Assembly: GCA_964605775.1 (NCBI GenBank)
Contig: CAZSDU010000020.1
Location: 1 to 58,473 of the forward strand
Length of the DNA stretch: 58,473 bases
Source of the DNA: CAZSDU01 sp964605775
GTDB lineage: Bacteria > Bacteroidota > Bacteroidia > Bacteroidales > FEN-979
Reading direction: 5' to 3'
Under the pieces are notes generated by a model, which saw nothing but the letters and a program-made list of their open reading frames with translations, had not been told where the DNA came from and did not search any database. Positions 1 through 7,861 of the stretch are shown here, piece after piece. Within the stretch, counting starts at the first letter, position 1, and each line of letters begins with the position of its first letter. The position numbers and the translations under genes were made by a program.

Positions 1-216
1 TAATTTTCCAGAAAATATTTTACTGTCATTTCTAATTAAAATAATAAAATTCCCTTTGGGAAAATATCCAAGGTCAACTTGAACTGAATTCAAATTTGTA
101 ATACTTTTTCTGACAATCAAATTGTTAAATCGATCATAAATTTAAATTTGACAATCCTTTGTAGTGTCAGCAAATTCGATATTAAAAACTCGCTCACTAG
201 GATTGGGAACATAATC
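1..216 (-). pseudogene. relic of a T9SS C-terminal sorting domain, interrupted by a stop
   Basis: Translating the minus strand from about 216 down to 1 gives a type A sorting domain of the type IX secretion system. It has the opening PNPSERVFNIEF, then IYDRFNNLIVRKS, then VDLGYFPKGNFIILI and finally KIFSGKL running off the left edge. One in-frame TAA (142-144) separates the two halves, so the reading frame is dead unless the base is an error. No matching coding sequence continues upstream of about 220, where the sequence passes into an unrelated RHS fragment on the other strand. Seen directly by translation; family assignment from the known domain pattern. Confidence 0.6.
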
Positions 217-480
217 GGAGATATGACCACGGAAATGCAAAAAACAATATGGAAAAACTTCAATACTTCACTCAGATCTAATTCTTTAGCTGCAAATACA
301 CTAATTACAACCTACACTTATAAACCCTTGGTTGGTATAACATCTTCCACCGATCCTGCAGGAATTGCAACCTATTATGAATATGATCCCTTTGGAAGAT
401 TATCAATTATCAGGGACGCAGAAAGCAACATCATCAAAAAATACGATTACCATTATGCAGGTCAGGAAGAGAAAAAATGA
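148..480 (+). pseudogene. 5'-truncated RHS/YD-repeat protein tail
   Basis: The open frame has a weak TTG start, and only its second half is recognisable. From about 290 it reads TTYTYKPLVGITS, TDPAGIATYYEYDPFGRL and then a repeat-like end, the usual C-terminal ending of Bacteroidota RHS/YD-repeat surface proteins. Full-length members exceed a thousand residues, and the same frame has stops at 37 and 85, so this is a remnant. It lies tail to tail with the sorting-domain relic on the other strand and beside a tRNA gene, a setting typical of rearranged DNA. Confidence 0.6.
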
Positions 481-584
481 TGACCGTTTTGAAGTTTACC
501 AGCGAAATTAATATATTTAATTTTATCTGACTTTTCTGACCGGGAGAGCACACTCCTGTTATATGCGTTGACAGAAAAATAAAG

Positions 585-658
585 TGACCCTGGAGGGATT
601 CAAACCCCCAACCTTCTGATCCGTAGTCAGATGCTCTATTCAGTTGAGCTACAGGGCC
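585..658 (-). tRNA. tRNA-Arg(ACG)
   Basis: The reverse complement folds as a 74-nt tRNA. The acceptor stem is GGCCCTG/CAGGGTC with one G-T pair, the D-stem is GCTC/GAGC, and the anticodon stem is TCTGA/TCAGA around the loop CTACGGA (anticodon ACG). A T-arm with TTTGAAT and a discriminator A follow. CCA is not encoded. It occupies most of the 350-base gap between the RHS relic and the pigment cluster. Confidence 0.93.
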
Positions 659-664
659 TTTTCA

Positions 665-697
665 ATTGACGATTGACGATTGACGATTTTCGATTGA
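665..697. repeat. short tandem repeat ATTGACG
   Basis: Three perfect ATTGACG units (665-685) are followed by a degenerate ATTTTCGATTGA. A similar GATTTAC-type run lies at 3124-3164. It does not code and no fold is evident. Confidence 0.7.
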
Positions 698-771
698 TCT
701 CGTATCTCCTGACCATTCAGGCTGCAAAGATAAGTTCTTTTTTACTTTCTGCAAATGTTAAAAAAAGTTTT

Positions 772-779
772 TACCTTTG
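772..779 (+). promoter_or_regulatory. Bacteroidota -7 box for the pigment cluster
   Basis: TACCTTTG matches the TAnnTTTG consensus exactly and lies 51 nt before the first cluster gene. The -33 region is not clear. Confidence 0.55.
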
Positions 780-830
780 CAAACTTAATGAATGGACTGG
801 CATGCCAGGTGTTGATAAATAATTGAACCG

Positions 831-2381
831 ATGATTAGTGTAGGCGCTCAGAAAATTACCCCCGATGATTTTTATAAAATTATTTTTGCCGGAGAAACGA
901 TTGATTTAGATATCACAGCCAGGAAAAAAGTTAAGGAAAATTACGAATTCCTGAAAGAATTTGCCAAGGGAAAAGTAATCTACGGCATCAATACGGGACT
1001 GGGTCCCATGGCACAGTATAGAATTTCCACAGCCAACGAGCTTCAGCTCCAGTATAACCTGATCCGTAGTCATAGCTCCGGCTGCGGGGAACCACTCCCT
1101 GAAATGTATGCCAAAGCTACCATGCTGGCGCGGCTGAATACCCTCATGCAGGCGAAATCAGGCATTCATCCGGAAGTTGTGGATTTGCTGAAAGAACTGA
1201 TCAACCGTGACATTAATCCTTATATCCCGGAACATGGTGGTGTGGGAGCCAGCGGCGACCTGGTTCAGCTTGCCCATCTTGCCCTTAACCTGATCGGGGA
1301 AGGAGAAGTATGGTATAAAAAGAAACTTCAGCCAACTCAGAAAGTCTTTGAGAAAGAAGGACTGAAACCCATCAAAATGCACATCCGGGAAGGGCTTTCG
1401 CTGATCAATGGGACTTCTGCCATGACCGGCATCGCGATGATCAATATCGTGCACGCGAAAAACCTCTTCGACTGGACCGTCCTTGCTTCCTCCATGATCA
1501 ATGAAATTGTGGAATCTTATGATGACCATTTTTCTGAAGGACTGAACAGTGTCAAATACCATTACGGCCAGAACCAGGTGGCCAGGATGATGCGTTACAT
1601 CCTGAAGGACAGCCAACTGATCCGCCGCAGGGCTGATCACTTGTATAACGGCAAAACTGAACAGGTCGAGGTTTTTAAACATAAGGTTCAGGAATATTAT
1701 TCACTGCGCTGTGTGCCTCAGGTGATGGGGCCGGTACTCGACACCATCATCAATGCCGAGCATGTGCTTGTCAACGAGGTGAATTCCACCAACGACAATC
1801 CCATCATCGACAGTGAAAATAAAAACGTGTATCACGGCGGTAACTTTCATGGAGATTATGTAGCGCTGGAAATGGATAAACTGAAGATTGCCCTTACCAA
1901 GCTTTCCATGTTAGCCGAACGCCAGTTGAATTACCTGATGAACGACAAGATGAACCAGATCCTTCCTCCTTTTGTGAACCTGGGTAAACTGGGATTGAAT
2001 TTGGGTATGCAGGGTGTTCAGTTTACAGCGGTGTCCAATGTGGCCGAAAACCAGACCCTCTCCTTCCCCATGTATATTCACAGCATTACGAACAATAACG
2101 ATAATCAGGATATCGTCAGCATGGGTACCAATGCAGCCCTGATGACCAAAAAGGTGATCGACAACACTTATCATGTGCTGTCCATCCATATGATCACCAT
2201 TTTACAAGCCATCGATTACCTGAAATTCACCACGAAATTATCCTCCTATTCATTAAAGAAATTCAACGATCTCAGGAAGCTGGTTCCAAAATTCTCAGAA
2301 GACTCGACAAAATACAAGGATATCAAGAACATCGAGAACTACCTTCTTGAAAATAAACCAAAGTTTTCTTTAATGGATTAA
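831..2381 (+). CDS. tyrosine ammonia-lyase (HAL/PAL/TAL family)
   Basis: This is a 516-residue aromatic amino acid ammonia-lyase. It eliminates ammonia from tyrosine to give p-coumarate, the likely aryl starter of the polyene. The Ala-Ser-Gly that cyclises to the MIO electrophile is intact in GGVGASGDLVQLAHL. Other landmarks are NTGLGPMAQYR, the substrate loop QYNLIRSHSSGCG, and NDNPIID. The Ser-His in the loop looks like histidine ammonia-lyase, but the F. johnsoniae tyrosine ammonia-lyase, as I remember it, has the same loop and matches over the whole length, so tyrosine is preferred to histidine. It is the first gene of the cluster, followed at once by the ketoreductase. Substrate assignment is by similarity and context. 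Confidence 0.9.
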   Translation: MISVGAQKITPDDFYKIIFAGETIDLDITARKKVKENYEFLKEFAKGKVIYGINTGLGPMAQYRISTANELQLQYNLIRSHSSGCGEPLPEMYAKATMLARLNTLMQAKSGIHPEVVDLLKELINRDINPYIPEHGGVGASGDLVQLAHLALNLIGEGEVWYKKKLQPTQKVFEKEGLKPIKMHIREGLSLINGTSAMTGIAMINIVHAKNLFDWTVLASSMINEIVESYDDHFSEGLNSVKYHYGQNQVARMMRYILKDSQLIRRRADHLYNGKTEQVEVFKHKVQEYYSLRCVPQVMGPVLDTIINAEHVLVNEVNSTNDNPIIDSENKNVYHGGNFHGDYVALEMDKLKIALTKLSMLAERQLNYLMNDKMNQILPPFVNLGKLGLNLGMQGVQFTAVSNVAENQTLSFPMYIHSITNNNDNQDIVSMGTNAALMTKKVIDNTYHVLSIHMITILQAIDYLKFTTKLSSYSLKKFNDLRKLVPKFSEDSTKYKDIKNIENYLLENKPKFSLMD

Positions 2382-2391
2382 TGGTTTGCCT

Positions 2392-3120
2392 ATGAAATAT
2401 GCACTGGTGACCGGCGGATCAAGAGGAATCGGGAAAGCGATCTGCCTCAGATTTGCCGAAATGGGATTTTGTGTGCTGATCAATTACCATTCCAATGAAG
2501 CGGAAGCCGAAAATACTTTGCAGCTTATCCGTGAAAAAGGAAGTGACGGAGAATTGCTGAAATTCGATATCGGCAATCCTGAAGCCGTGGAACAGGCATT
2601 GACCGCCTGGCAGTCGCGTAACCAAGGGAAATACATCAGTATTCTGGTGAATAATGCAGGAATCCGTAAGGATGCCCTGGTGATGTGGATGAAAAATGAA
2701 GAATGGCATGATGTGCTGAATACCAACCTGAACAGTTTCCTCTATGTTACCCGTGTGCTGATTAAAGATATGCTGCTGGGTAAATTCGGAAGGATCATCA
2801 ATGTTGTTTCCCTGTCAGGATTAAAAGGACTTCCAGGCCAGGCCAACTACTCTGCTGCAAAGGCAGGGGTAATCGGTGCAACCAAAGCCCTGGCTCAGGA
2901 AGTAGCCAAAAAGAATGTAACCGTCAATGCGGTCGCTCCGGGATTCATCCGTACAGATATGACCCGGGATCTGGATGAAAATCAGCTCAAGGCTATGATC
3001 CCCCTGGGACGTTTCGGCAGACCGGAAGAAGTTGCGGAAGTTGTTGCCTTTCTGGCATCGGAAAAAGCTTCCTATGTAACCGGAACGGTGATCAATGTAA
3101 ACGGAGGACTTTACACCTAA
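2392..3120 (+). CDS. 3-oxoacyl-ACP reductase (FabG-type SDR)
   Basis: A 242-residue short-chain dehydrogenase that would reduce the beta-keto group to beta-hydroxy with NADPH in each polyene extension cycle. It has the TGGSRGIG nucleotide motif, the NNAG segment, the serine of VVSLSG, the catalytic YSAAK and the FabG-like C-terminal NVNGG. The start is set at ATG 2392; a TTG six bases upstream is less likely. It begins 10 bases after the ammonia-lyase stop. It is the only ketoreductase in the cluster, so it probably serves all the ketosynthase systems. Confidence 0.92.
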   Translation: MKYALVTGGSRGIGKAICLRFAEMGFCVLINYHSNEAEAENTLQLIREKGSDGELLKFDIGNPEAVEQALTAWQSRNQGKYISILVNNAGIRKDALVMWMKNEEWHDVLNTNLNSFLYVTRVLIKDMLLGKFGRIINVVSLSGLKGLPGQANYSAAKAGVIGATKALAQEVAKKNVTVNAVAPGFIRTDMTRDLDENQLKAMIPLGRFGRPEEVAEVVAFLASEKASYVTGTVINVNGGLYT

Positions 3121-3123
3121 AAG

Positions 3124-3221
3124 AATTTGCGATTTACGATTTGTGATTTACGATTTACAATTTTAAAAATCACTTTGTTACTTTGTTAGTTTGTTACTTT
3201 GTCACTTTTTCACTTTGTTAC
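3124..3221. repeat. two short-period intergenic repeat runs
   Basis: The gap between the ketoreductase and the first ketosynthase consists of degenerate GATTTAC units (about 3124-3164) and then roughly six copies of CACTTTGTT/ACTTTGTT (3171-3221). The second run resembles repeated -7 boxes but lacks the correct TAnnTTTG spacing. It does not code. Confidence 0.65.
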
Positions 3222-3230
3222 CAATAACCT

Positions 3231-4454
3231 ATGAATCGGGTCGTCATTACAGGCATGGGCATTTATTCCGTGATCGGGAAAAATCTTGATGAAGTTAAAG
3301 CATCCTTATTCACGGGTAGATCCGGAATTATCTACGATCCTGTCAGAAAAGAAATGGGATTTCGGTCTGCCCTTACCGGTATGGTGGATCGGCCTTCGCT
3401 GAAAGGTGTGCTGGATCGTCGAATGCGTATCGGGCTGCCGGTTCAGGGGGAATATGCCTACCTTGCCACATGTGAAGCCCTGAAAAATTCGAAAATTGAC
3501 CAGGAATTCCTTGACCGGAATGAAATCGGAATCCTATACGGAAATGACAGTTCCGCTGTTCCTGTGGTAGAATCCGTTGATATCCTTCGACAGAAGAAGG
3601 ATACCATGATGATTGGTTCAGGTTATATTTTCCAGTCGATGAATTCAACGGTTTCCATGAACCTTTCCGTCATTTTTAAACTGAAAGGGATAAATTTCAC
3701 CATCAGTGGCGCCTGTGCCAGCGGTTCCCATGCCATCGGAATTGGTTTTTTGCTCATCCGGCAGGGACTTCAGAAGATGATCATCTGTGGCGGAGCCCAG
3801 GAGATCAATCCGGAATCCACAGCCAGTTTTGACGCCCTGAATGCCTTCTCAACCCGGGAATCGGAGCCGGAAAAAGCTTCCCGACCCTTCGACCGTGACC
3901 GCGATGGTCTTGTCCCAAGCGGTGGTGCAGCAAGCATCATAATCGAAAGCCTCGAATCGGCTATGGAAAGAAATGCACCCATTCTGGCTGAAATTATTGG
4001 CTACGGTTTTTCCTCCAACGGGGAGCATATCTCTGTACCCAACGTGGAAGGTCCCGCAAAAGCCATGACGATGGCATTAAAGGATGCCTGCATGAAAAGT
4101 TCCGAAATCGATTATGTCAACGCTCATGCCACATCCACTCCCGTAGGCGATAGCAATGAAGCCCAGGCCATCCTGAGTGTTTTCGGCGACGCTTACCCTC
4201 TGGTCAGCAGCACCAAATCAATGACCGGTCATGAAATGTGGATGGGTGGAGCCAGTGAAATCATCTATTCTACCCTGATGATGCAGCATGGATTTGTCGC
4301 CCCTAACATCAACTTCGACAACCCGGATGAAGTCTCGGCCAAACTTAACATCGTCCGAAAAACCACCCCTGTCGAGATTTCCGCCTTCCTCTCCAATTCC
4401 TTTGGTTTCGGTGGCACTAACTCAGCCCTGGTGGTCAGGAAATTTAATCCGTAA
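3231..4454 (+). CDS. beta-ketoacyl-ACP synthase, FabB/FabF type
   Basis: A 407-residue elongating ketosynthase with a complete Cys-His-His triad: Cys162 in GACASGSHAIG, His299 in NAHATSTPVGD and His334 in SMTGHEMWMGG. The glycine-rich C-terminus SNSFGFGGTN is also present. It condenses malonyl-ACP with the growing acyl chain. It differs from the other cluster synthases in GACASG and resembles the stand-alone KAS I-like enzymes of aryl-polyene clusters. It has its own upstream gap of about 110 bases. The following ACP is about 50 bases downstream and may be its partner. Confidence 0.9.
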   Translation: MNRVVITGMGIYSVIGKNLDEVKASLFTGRSGIIYDPVRKEMGFRSALTGMVDRPSLKGVLDRRMRIGLPVQGEYAYLATCEALKNSKIDQEFLDRNEIGILYGNDSSAVPVVESVDILRQKKDTMMIGSGYIFQSMNSTVSMNLSVIFKLKGINFTISGACASGSHAIGIGFLLIRQGLQKMIICGGAQEINPESTASFDALNAFSTRESEPEKASRPFDRDRDGLVPSGGAASIIIESLESAMERNAPILAEIIGYGFSSNGEHISVPNVEGPAKAMTMALKDACMKSSEIDYVNAHATSTPVGDSNEAQAILSVFGDAYPLVSSTKSMTGHEMWMGGASEIIYSTLMMQHGFVAPNINFDNPDEVSAKLNIVRKTTPVEISAFLSNSFGFGGTNSALVVRKFNP

Positions 4455-4469
4455 ATTAAAAAAAATCAT

Positions 4470-4477
4470 TATTTTTG
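4470..4477 (+). promoter_or_regulatory. -7 box before the first ACP gene
   Basis: TATTTTTG fits TAnnTTTG and ends 24 nt before ATG 4502. Its position argues against the earlier in-frame TTG at 4475, which lies inside the box. Confidence 0.5.
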
Positions 4478-4501
4478 CATTCTGCAAATGAAATCATTAG
4501 G

Positions 4502-4750
4502 ATGCAAAATGAAGAAATCATAAGGAGAATCAACCAACTCCTGATGGACGAAATCGAAATTGAAGAAAACCAGATAACCCCTGCTGCCAACCTTAAAAAA
4601 GATCTTGGAATAGATAGTCTTGATTTTGTTGACCTCTTTGTGATCATCGAAAACAATTTCGGGTTTAAAATGAAAGCCGAAGAAATGACGGAGGTCATCA
4701 CCCTCCGGGATTTTTACGACTATATCATTAAACGCGTTCATTCTAACTAA
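4502..4750 (+). CDS. acyl carrier protein 1
   Basis: An 82-residue ACP. The phosphopantetheine serine lies in DLGIDSLDFVDL, followed by the usual acidic helix II (VDLFVIIENNFG). The start at ATG 4502 gives a standard ACP length and lies downstream of a promoter box. An upstream TTG would add nine residues that fit no ACP. It sits between a ketosynthase and the LpxL-like acyltransferase, so it may carry either the extending chain or the chain handed to the transferase. Confidence 0.9.
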   Translation: MQNEEIIRRINQLLMDEIEIEENQITPAANLKKDLGIDSLDFVDLFVIIENNFGFKMKAEEMTEVITLRDFYDYIIKRVHSN

Positions 4751-4756
4751 TCGTTG

Positions 4757-5671
4757 ATGTCATCATGGGAAGGCAAAACCCGCGGAGGGGTGCTGGGATA
4801 TAAAATATTTGTCTGGACGTTAAAATACCCGGGTATTTCCTTTGCTTATTTTCTACTGCATTTTGTAGTCACTTATTTTATATTTTCCTCCGGTAAAGCA
4901 TTTCGTGCCATCTATCAATTCTTTCGCAACATCATGGGGTATGGCCGTCTGCGCTCCCTGATTTCAGTTTATAGGAATTATTACCTTTTTGGCCAGGTTT
5001 TGCTGGATAAGATTGCTATGTTAGCCGGATTCCAAAGTAAATTCACCTTTGATTTTGAAGGAGAACACTACCTGAGGCAGATGGAAAACGGTGGCTTGCT
5101 GATCAGCGCCCATATCGGAAACTGGGAAATTGCCGGGCAATTACTGAACCGACTCGAAAAGAAAATCAACATCATACTGTTTGATGCTGAGCATAGGCAA
5201 ATCAAAGGATATATGTCGGATATACTGACCCGGAGGAAAGTTCATTTCATCCTGATCCGGGATGATTTTTCCCACCTCCTTGAAATTAAGCAGGCACTTT
5301 CCAACCATGAGATAGTCGCCATGCATGGCGACCGGTTTATCGAAGGGAATAAAACCATGGACATTGAGTTCATGGGAAAACCAGCGTCTTTTCCACTTGG
5401 CCCCATTCATATGGCTGCCAAGTTCAAAGTCCCTGTATCCTTCGTATTTGCTTTAAAAGAAAGTCGTTCACATTATCATTTTTATGCCACCCCTTTATAT
5501 CATATTCCCTGGACAGGGAATCTTGAAAAACGTGAAACGACCTATCGCACCGCCTTAAAAAAATATACTGAAGCAGTGGAAGAGATGGTCGGCAAATATC
5601 CTTTACAGTGGTTTAACTATTATGATTTCTGGAAGCTTCCGGAAACCATCCTTAATGATTCGGGCACATGA
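4757..5671 (+). CDS. LpxL/HtrB-like lipid acyltransferase
   Basis: About 304 residues, with an N-terminal hydrophobic helix (about 20-45) and the acyltransferase motif AHIGNWE, an HX4E active site, near residue 119. MHGDRF and the WFNYYDFW ending match the lipid A late acyltransferase family, which uses acyl-ACP donors at the inner membrane. Aryl-polyene clusters carry relatives thought to attach the polyene to a lipid carrier. The start is ATG 4757, seven bases after the ACP stop, and the end overlaps the next start by four bases (ATGA). The acceptor cannot be read from the sequence. Confidence 0.85.
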   Translation: MSSWEGKTRGGVLGYKIFVWTLKYPGISFAYFLLHFVVTYFIFSSGKAFRAIYQFFRNIMGYGRLRSLISVYRNYYLFGQVLLDKIAMLAGFQSKFTFDFEGEHYLRQMENGGLLISAHIGNWEIAGQLLNRLEKKINIILFDAEHRQIKGYMSDILTRRKVHFILIRDDFSHLLEIKQALSNHEIVAMHGDRFIEGNKTMDIEFMGKPASFPLGPIHMAAKFKVPVSFVFALKESRSHYHFYATPLYHIPWTGNLEKRETTYRTALKKYTEAVEEMVGKYPLQWFNYYDFWKLPETILNDSGT

Positions 5672-7026
5672 GAAGACGGAAATTTCTATTCATCAGCGCC
5701 AATAAACACACAACTCCTTATCCGGTTTATCCACTGGGTATTTCCTACTTATCTTCTTACCTTCATGATCGCCTTCCGGAACTTGAAACCCGTATTTTTG
5801 ATGCCAATCTTGATTCGATGGAAGCGCTGATTACCCTGCTCAATGATTTTCAACCCGATTATACAGGAATTTCTTTCAGAAATGTGGATGATGTTAATTT
5901 TTATTCCCGAGAGAGTTTTATCCACGGGTACCGTGACATTCTTGAAACCATTCGTCAACACAGTCATTCCGTGCTGATCATTGGCGGTTCGGCATTCTCC
6001 ATCTTTCCAGGTGAATTATTTTCTTTTTTCAATCCTGACTATGGAATTCTCGGAGAAGGGGAAGACAGTCTCTACCGCCTGATTCTCAGCCTGAACGAAG
6101 GTACTGCTGATCTCTCCATTGAAGGACTGGTTTACCGGAATAAAGATAAAGTGGTGATTAATGAGCGGAAAAACTTTATCCAGACTCCTGACTTATGTTT
6201 TGAGAAAAACCTTGTTGATTTTTACTGGGATAAGAGCGGGATGATGAATATCCAGACAAAACGAGGCTGTCCTTATCATTGTATTTATTGCACTTATCCC
6301 CTGATTGAAGGCCACAAGGTCAGAACCCTTGACCCGGACAAGATCATCCATACCCTGAAAGCGTTGAATACAGACCATCAGGTTGAATATGTTTTTTTTA
6401 CCGATTCGGTCTTTAATATCCATAACCCTTTTAACATAACGCTGGCAGAGAAAATGATCGCTTCAGGGATAAACATGAAATGGGGCGCCTATTTCTCCCC
6501 TCATTATCTCGATCGTCCCCTGCTTGAACTCTTTCATAGGGCCGGCCTGACCCATATCGAATTTGGCACCGAATCACTGTCTGATACCACGCTGAAAAAT
6601 TACGGGAAACTTTTCACGGTAGATGAAGTGGTGGATATTTCGAGGGTGTGTAATGAGGTGGGGATTTATTTTGCCCATTTCCTTATTCTGGGTGGTTACG
6701 GTGAAACAGAGCTGACCATAGCTGAAAGTTTTGAAAATTCAAAACGGATGGACAACACTGTTTTCTTTCCATATATCGGAATGCGCATTTATCCCGGAAC
6801 CCGCTTACAAACACTGGCAACAGCAGAGGGAATCATCCATCCCGGAGATGATCTGCTGGAACCGGTATACTATATAGCCAGGGGAATCAACTATGAAACT
6901 TTGAAACAAAAAGCCGAGGCGACAGGCCGACGCTGGGTTTTTCCAGATGAAGACGTGGCTACCATCATGAATCGTATGAGAAAACGGAAGAGGAAAGGAT
7001 CGTTATGGCATCATTTGAAGAAATAA
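5668..7026 (+). CDS. B12-binding-type radical SAM enzyme 1
   Basis: A 452-residue protein with an N-terminal cobalamin-binding-like Rossmann region (residues 1-150: YPLGISYLSSYL, GGSAFSIFPGE, YGILGEGE). A radical SAM barrel follows, with the cluster cysteines at Cys201, Cys205 and Cys208 (GCPYHCIYCTYP). Such enzymes often methylate or rearrange unactivated carbons. It closely resembles the minus-strand radical SAM at 30435: both share FQPDY, a FSIFP segment and IQTKRGC. It is translationally coupled to the acyltransferase upstream (ATGA) and overlaps the dehydratase downstream by 22 bases. The reaction is unknown. Confidence 0.85.
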   Translation: MRRRKFLFISANKHTTPYPVYPLGISYLSSYLHDRLPELETRIFDANLDSMEALITLLNDFQPDYTGISFRNVDDVNFYSRESFIHGYRDILETIRQHSHSVLIIGGSAFSIFPGELFSFFNPDYGILGEGEDSLYRLILSLNEGTADLSIEGLVYRNKDKVVINERKNFIQTPDLCFEKNLVDFYWDKSGMMNIQTKRGCPYHCIYCTYPLIEGHKVRTLDPDKIIHTLKALNTDHQVEYVFFTDSVFNIHNPFNITLAEKMIASGINMKWGAYFSPHYLDRPLLELFHRAGLTHIEFGTESLSDTTLKNYGKLFTVDEVVDISRVCNEVGIYFAHFLILGGYGETELTIAESFENSKRMDNTVFFPYIGMRIYPGTRLQTLATAEGIIHPGDDLLEPVYYIARGINYETLKQKAEATGRRWVFPDEDVATIMNRMRKRKRKGSLWHHLKK

Positions 7027-7418
7027 ACATACCCCAGAAACCACCCATGGTGATGGTCGACCGCCTGATATCAGCCGCAGATGGGATCACAACCACTACC
7101 CTGAGGGTCAGGGAAGACAATGTTTTTTATGAAGACGGGAGGCTGCGGGAACCAGGCTTGATTGAAAACATGGCACAAACCGCCGCGGCTGGCGCAGGAC
7201 TGAAGCCAGGAGTGGAAAATGGAAATCCCCCTATGGGTTTTATCGGCGGGATAAAAAACCTGCGTATTTATGCTCTTCCTGCCATAGGAACAGAACTTTT
7301 TACAAGCGTCACCGTTGAACATGAAGTGTTTGATGCCACCGTGGTCAATGGAAAAATAATGGACGGAAAGTCCCTTATCGCGGAATGTGAGTTGAAAATT
7401 TTTTTAATAAAAAACTGA
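7005..7418 (+). CDS. hotdog-fold 3-hydroxyacyl-ACP dehydratase, ApeP-like
   Basis: A 137-residue hotdog protein with PPMVMVDRL near the start and the helix GLIENMAQTAAAGAG. This is the pattern of the ApeP-type half of the aryl-polyene dehydratase. It would remove water from the beta-hydroxyacyl-ACP to create each double bond. As I recall the family, the first motif usually has PH before the conserved Pro-Met; here it reads PQKPPM, so the histidine is replaced by glutamine. Activity may therefore need the second dehydratase at 21531. The start overlaps the radical SAM gene by 22 bases. Confidence 0.8.
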   Translation: MASFEEINIPQKPPMVMVDRLISAADGITTTTLRVREDNVFYEDGRLREPGLIENMAQTAAAGAGLKPGVENGNPPMGFIGGIKNLRIYALPAIGTELFTSVTVEHEVFDATVVNGKIMDGKSLIAECELKIFLIKN

Positions 7419-7420
7419 AT

Positions 7421-7861
7421 ATGGAAAAAATACCGGAAGAACAGCTTGATGAAAACAACCAGGAAGATAAGCTGTTGTACAAATATAACAGGGAACTGTT
7501 TTATGGGTTTGACAAGGATGGCAAATACGTCCGTAAAGTCCATTACCAGAACTCTTCCAACCAGGTCATCATCAAGCAGAGCTGGGATGCAGCCGAAGAA
7601 AGAATAGAAGAGGTGAAACAGAAAGTCCTGGCCGGGTTGATATCCCCTGTTGCCTTCTTTATGGAGAAGAACCTGATGGAAGTGCCTATGCTTGCCGCTT
7701 ATATGGAGATGTGGACATTTACTGTCCGCCGCCATTTTAAACCAAAAGTTTTCAATAAGCTGAAGCCGGAAATCCTTCAGAAGTATGCCGATGTATTCGG
7801 TATATCCGTCGAAGAGCTCAAGAACCCGAATTTTAATCAATATAAATACCGACCCGAATGA
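7421..7861 (+). CDS. small HTH-like partner protein of BtrH-like 1
   Basis: A 146-residue protein of no firmly recognised family. The N-terminal half is charged (KLLYKYNRELFYGFDKDG). The C-terminal half reads VAFFMEKNLMEVPML, TVRRHFKPKVFNKL and YADVFGISVEELKN, with the helix spacing of a degenerate XRE helix-turn-helix domain. The protein at 8914 is its paralogue, and each is followed directly by a BtrH-like gene. Here the stop overlaps the next ATG (ATGA). Tight coupling suggests a two-component unit rather than an ordinary repressor. The HTH reading is inference. Confidence 0.6.
   Translation: MEKIPEEQLDENNQEDKLLYKYNRELFYGFDKDGKYVRKVHYQNSSNQVIIKQSWDAAEERIEEVKQKVLAGLISPVAFFMEKNLMEVPMLAAYMEMWTFTVRRHFKPKVFNKLKPEILQKYADVFGISVEELKNPNFNQYKYRPE

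Noticed and set aside
585..658. tRNA-Arg as attachment site of an integrated island spanning the cluster
   Set aside because: No integrase and no repeated tRNA 3' end was found within the window.
1158..1682. Long open frame on the minus strand within the ammonia-lyase gene
   Set aside because: It is fully antisense to a strongly conserved enzyme, shows no family resemblance and has no promoter; it is a by-product of codon use.
831..2381. Histidine ammonia-lyase of the histidine degradation pathway
   Set aside because: The Ser-His loop is compatible, but no hut genes are near, the cluster is for aryl polyenes, and the whole sequence resembles the flavobacterial tyrosine enzyme.
3171..3221. 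Array of TTACTTTG-like boxes as multiple promoters
   Set aside because: The spacing is one base short of TAnnTTTG in each unit; a tandem repeat explains them better.
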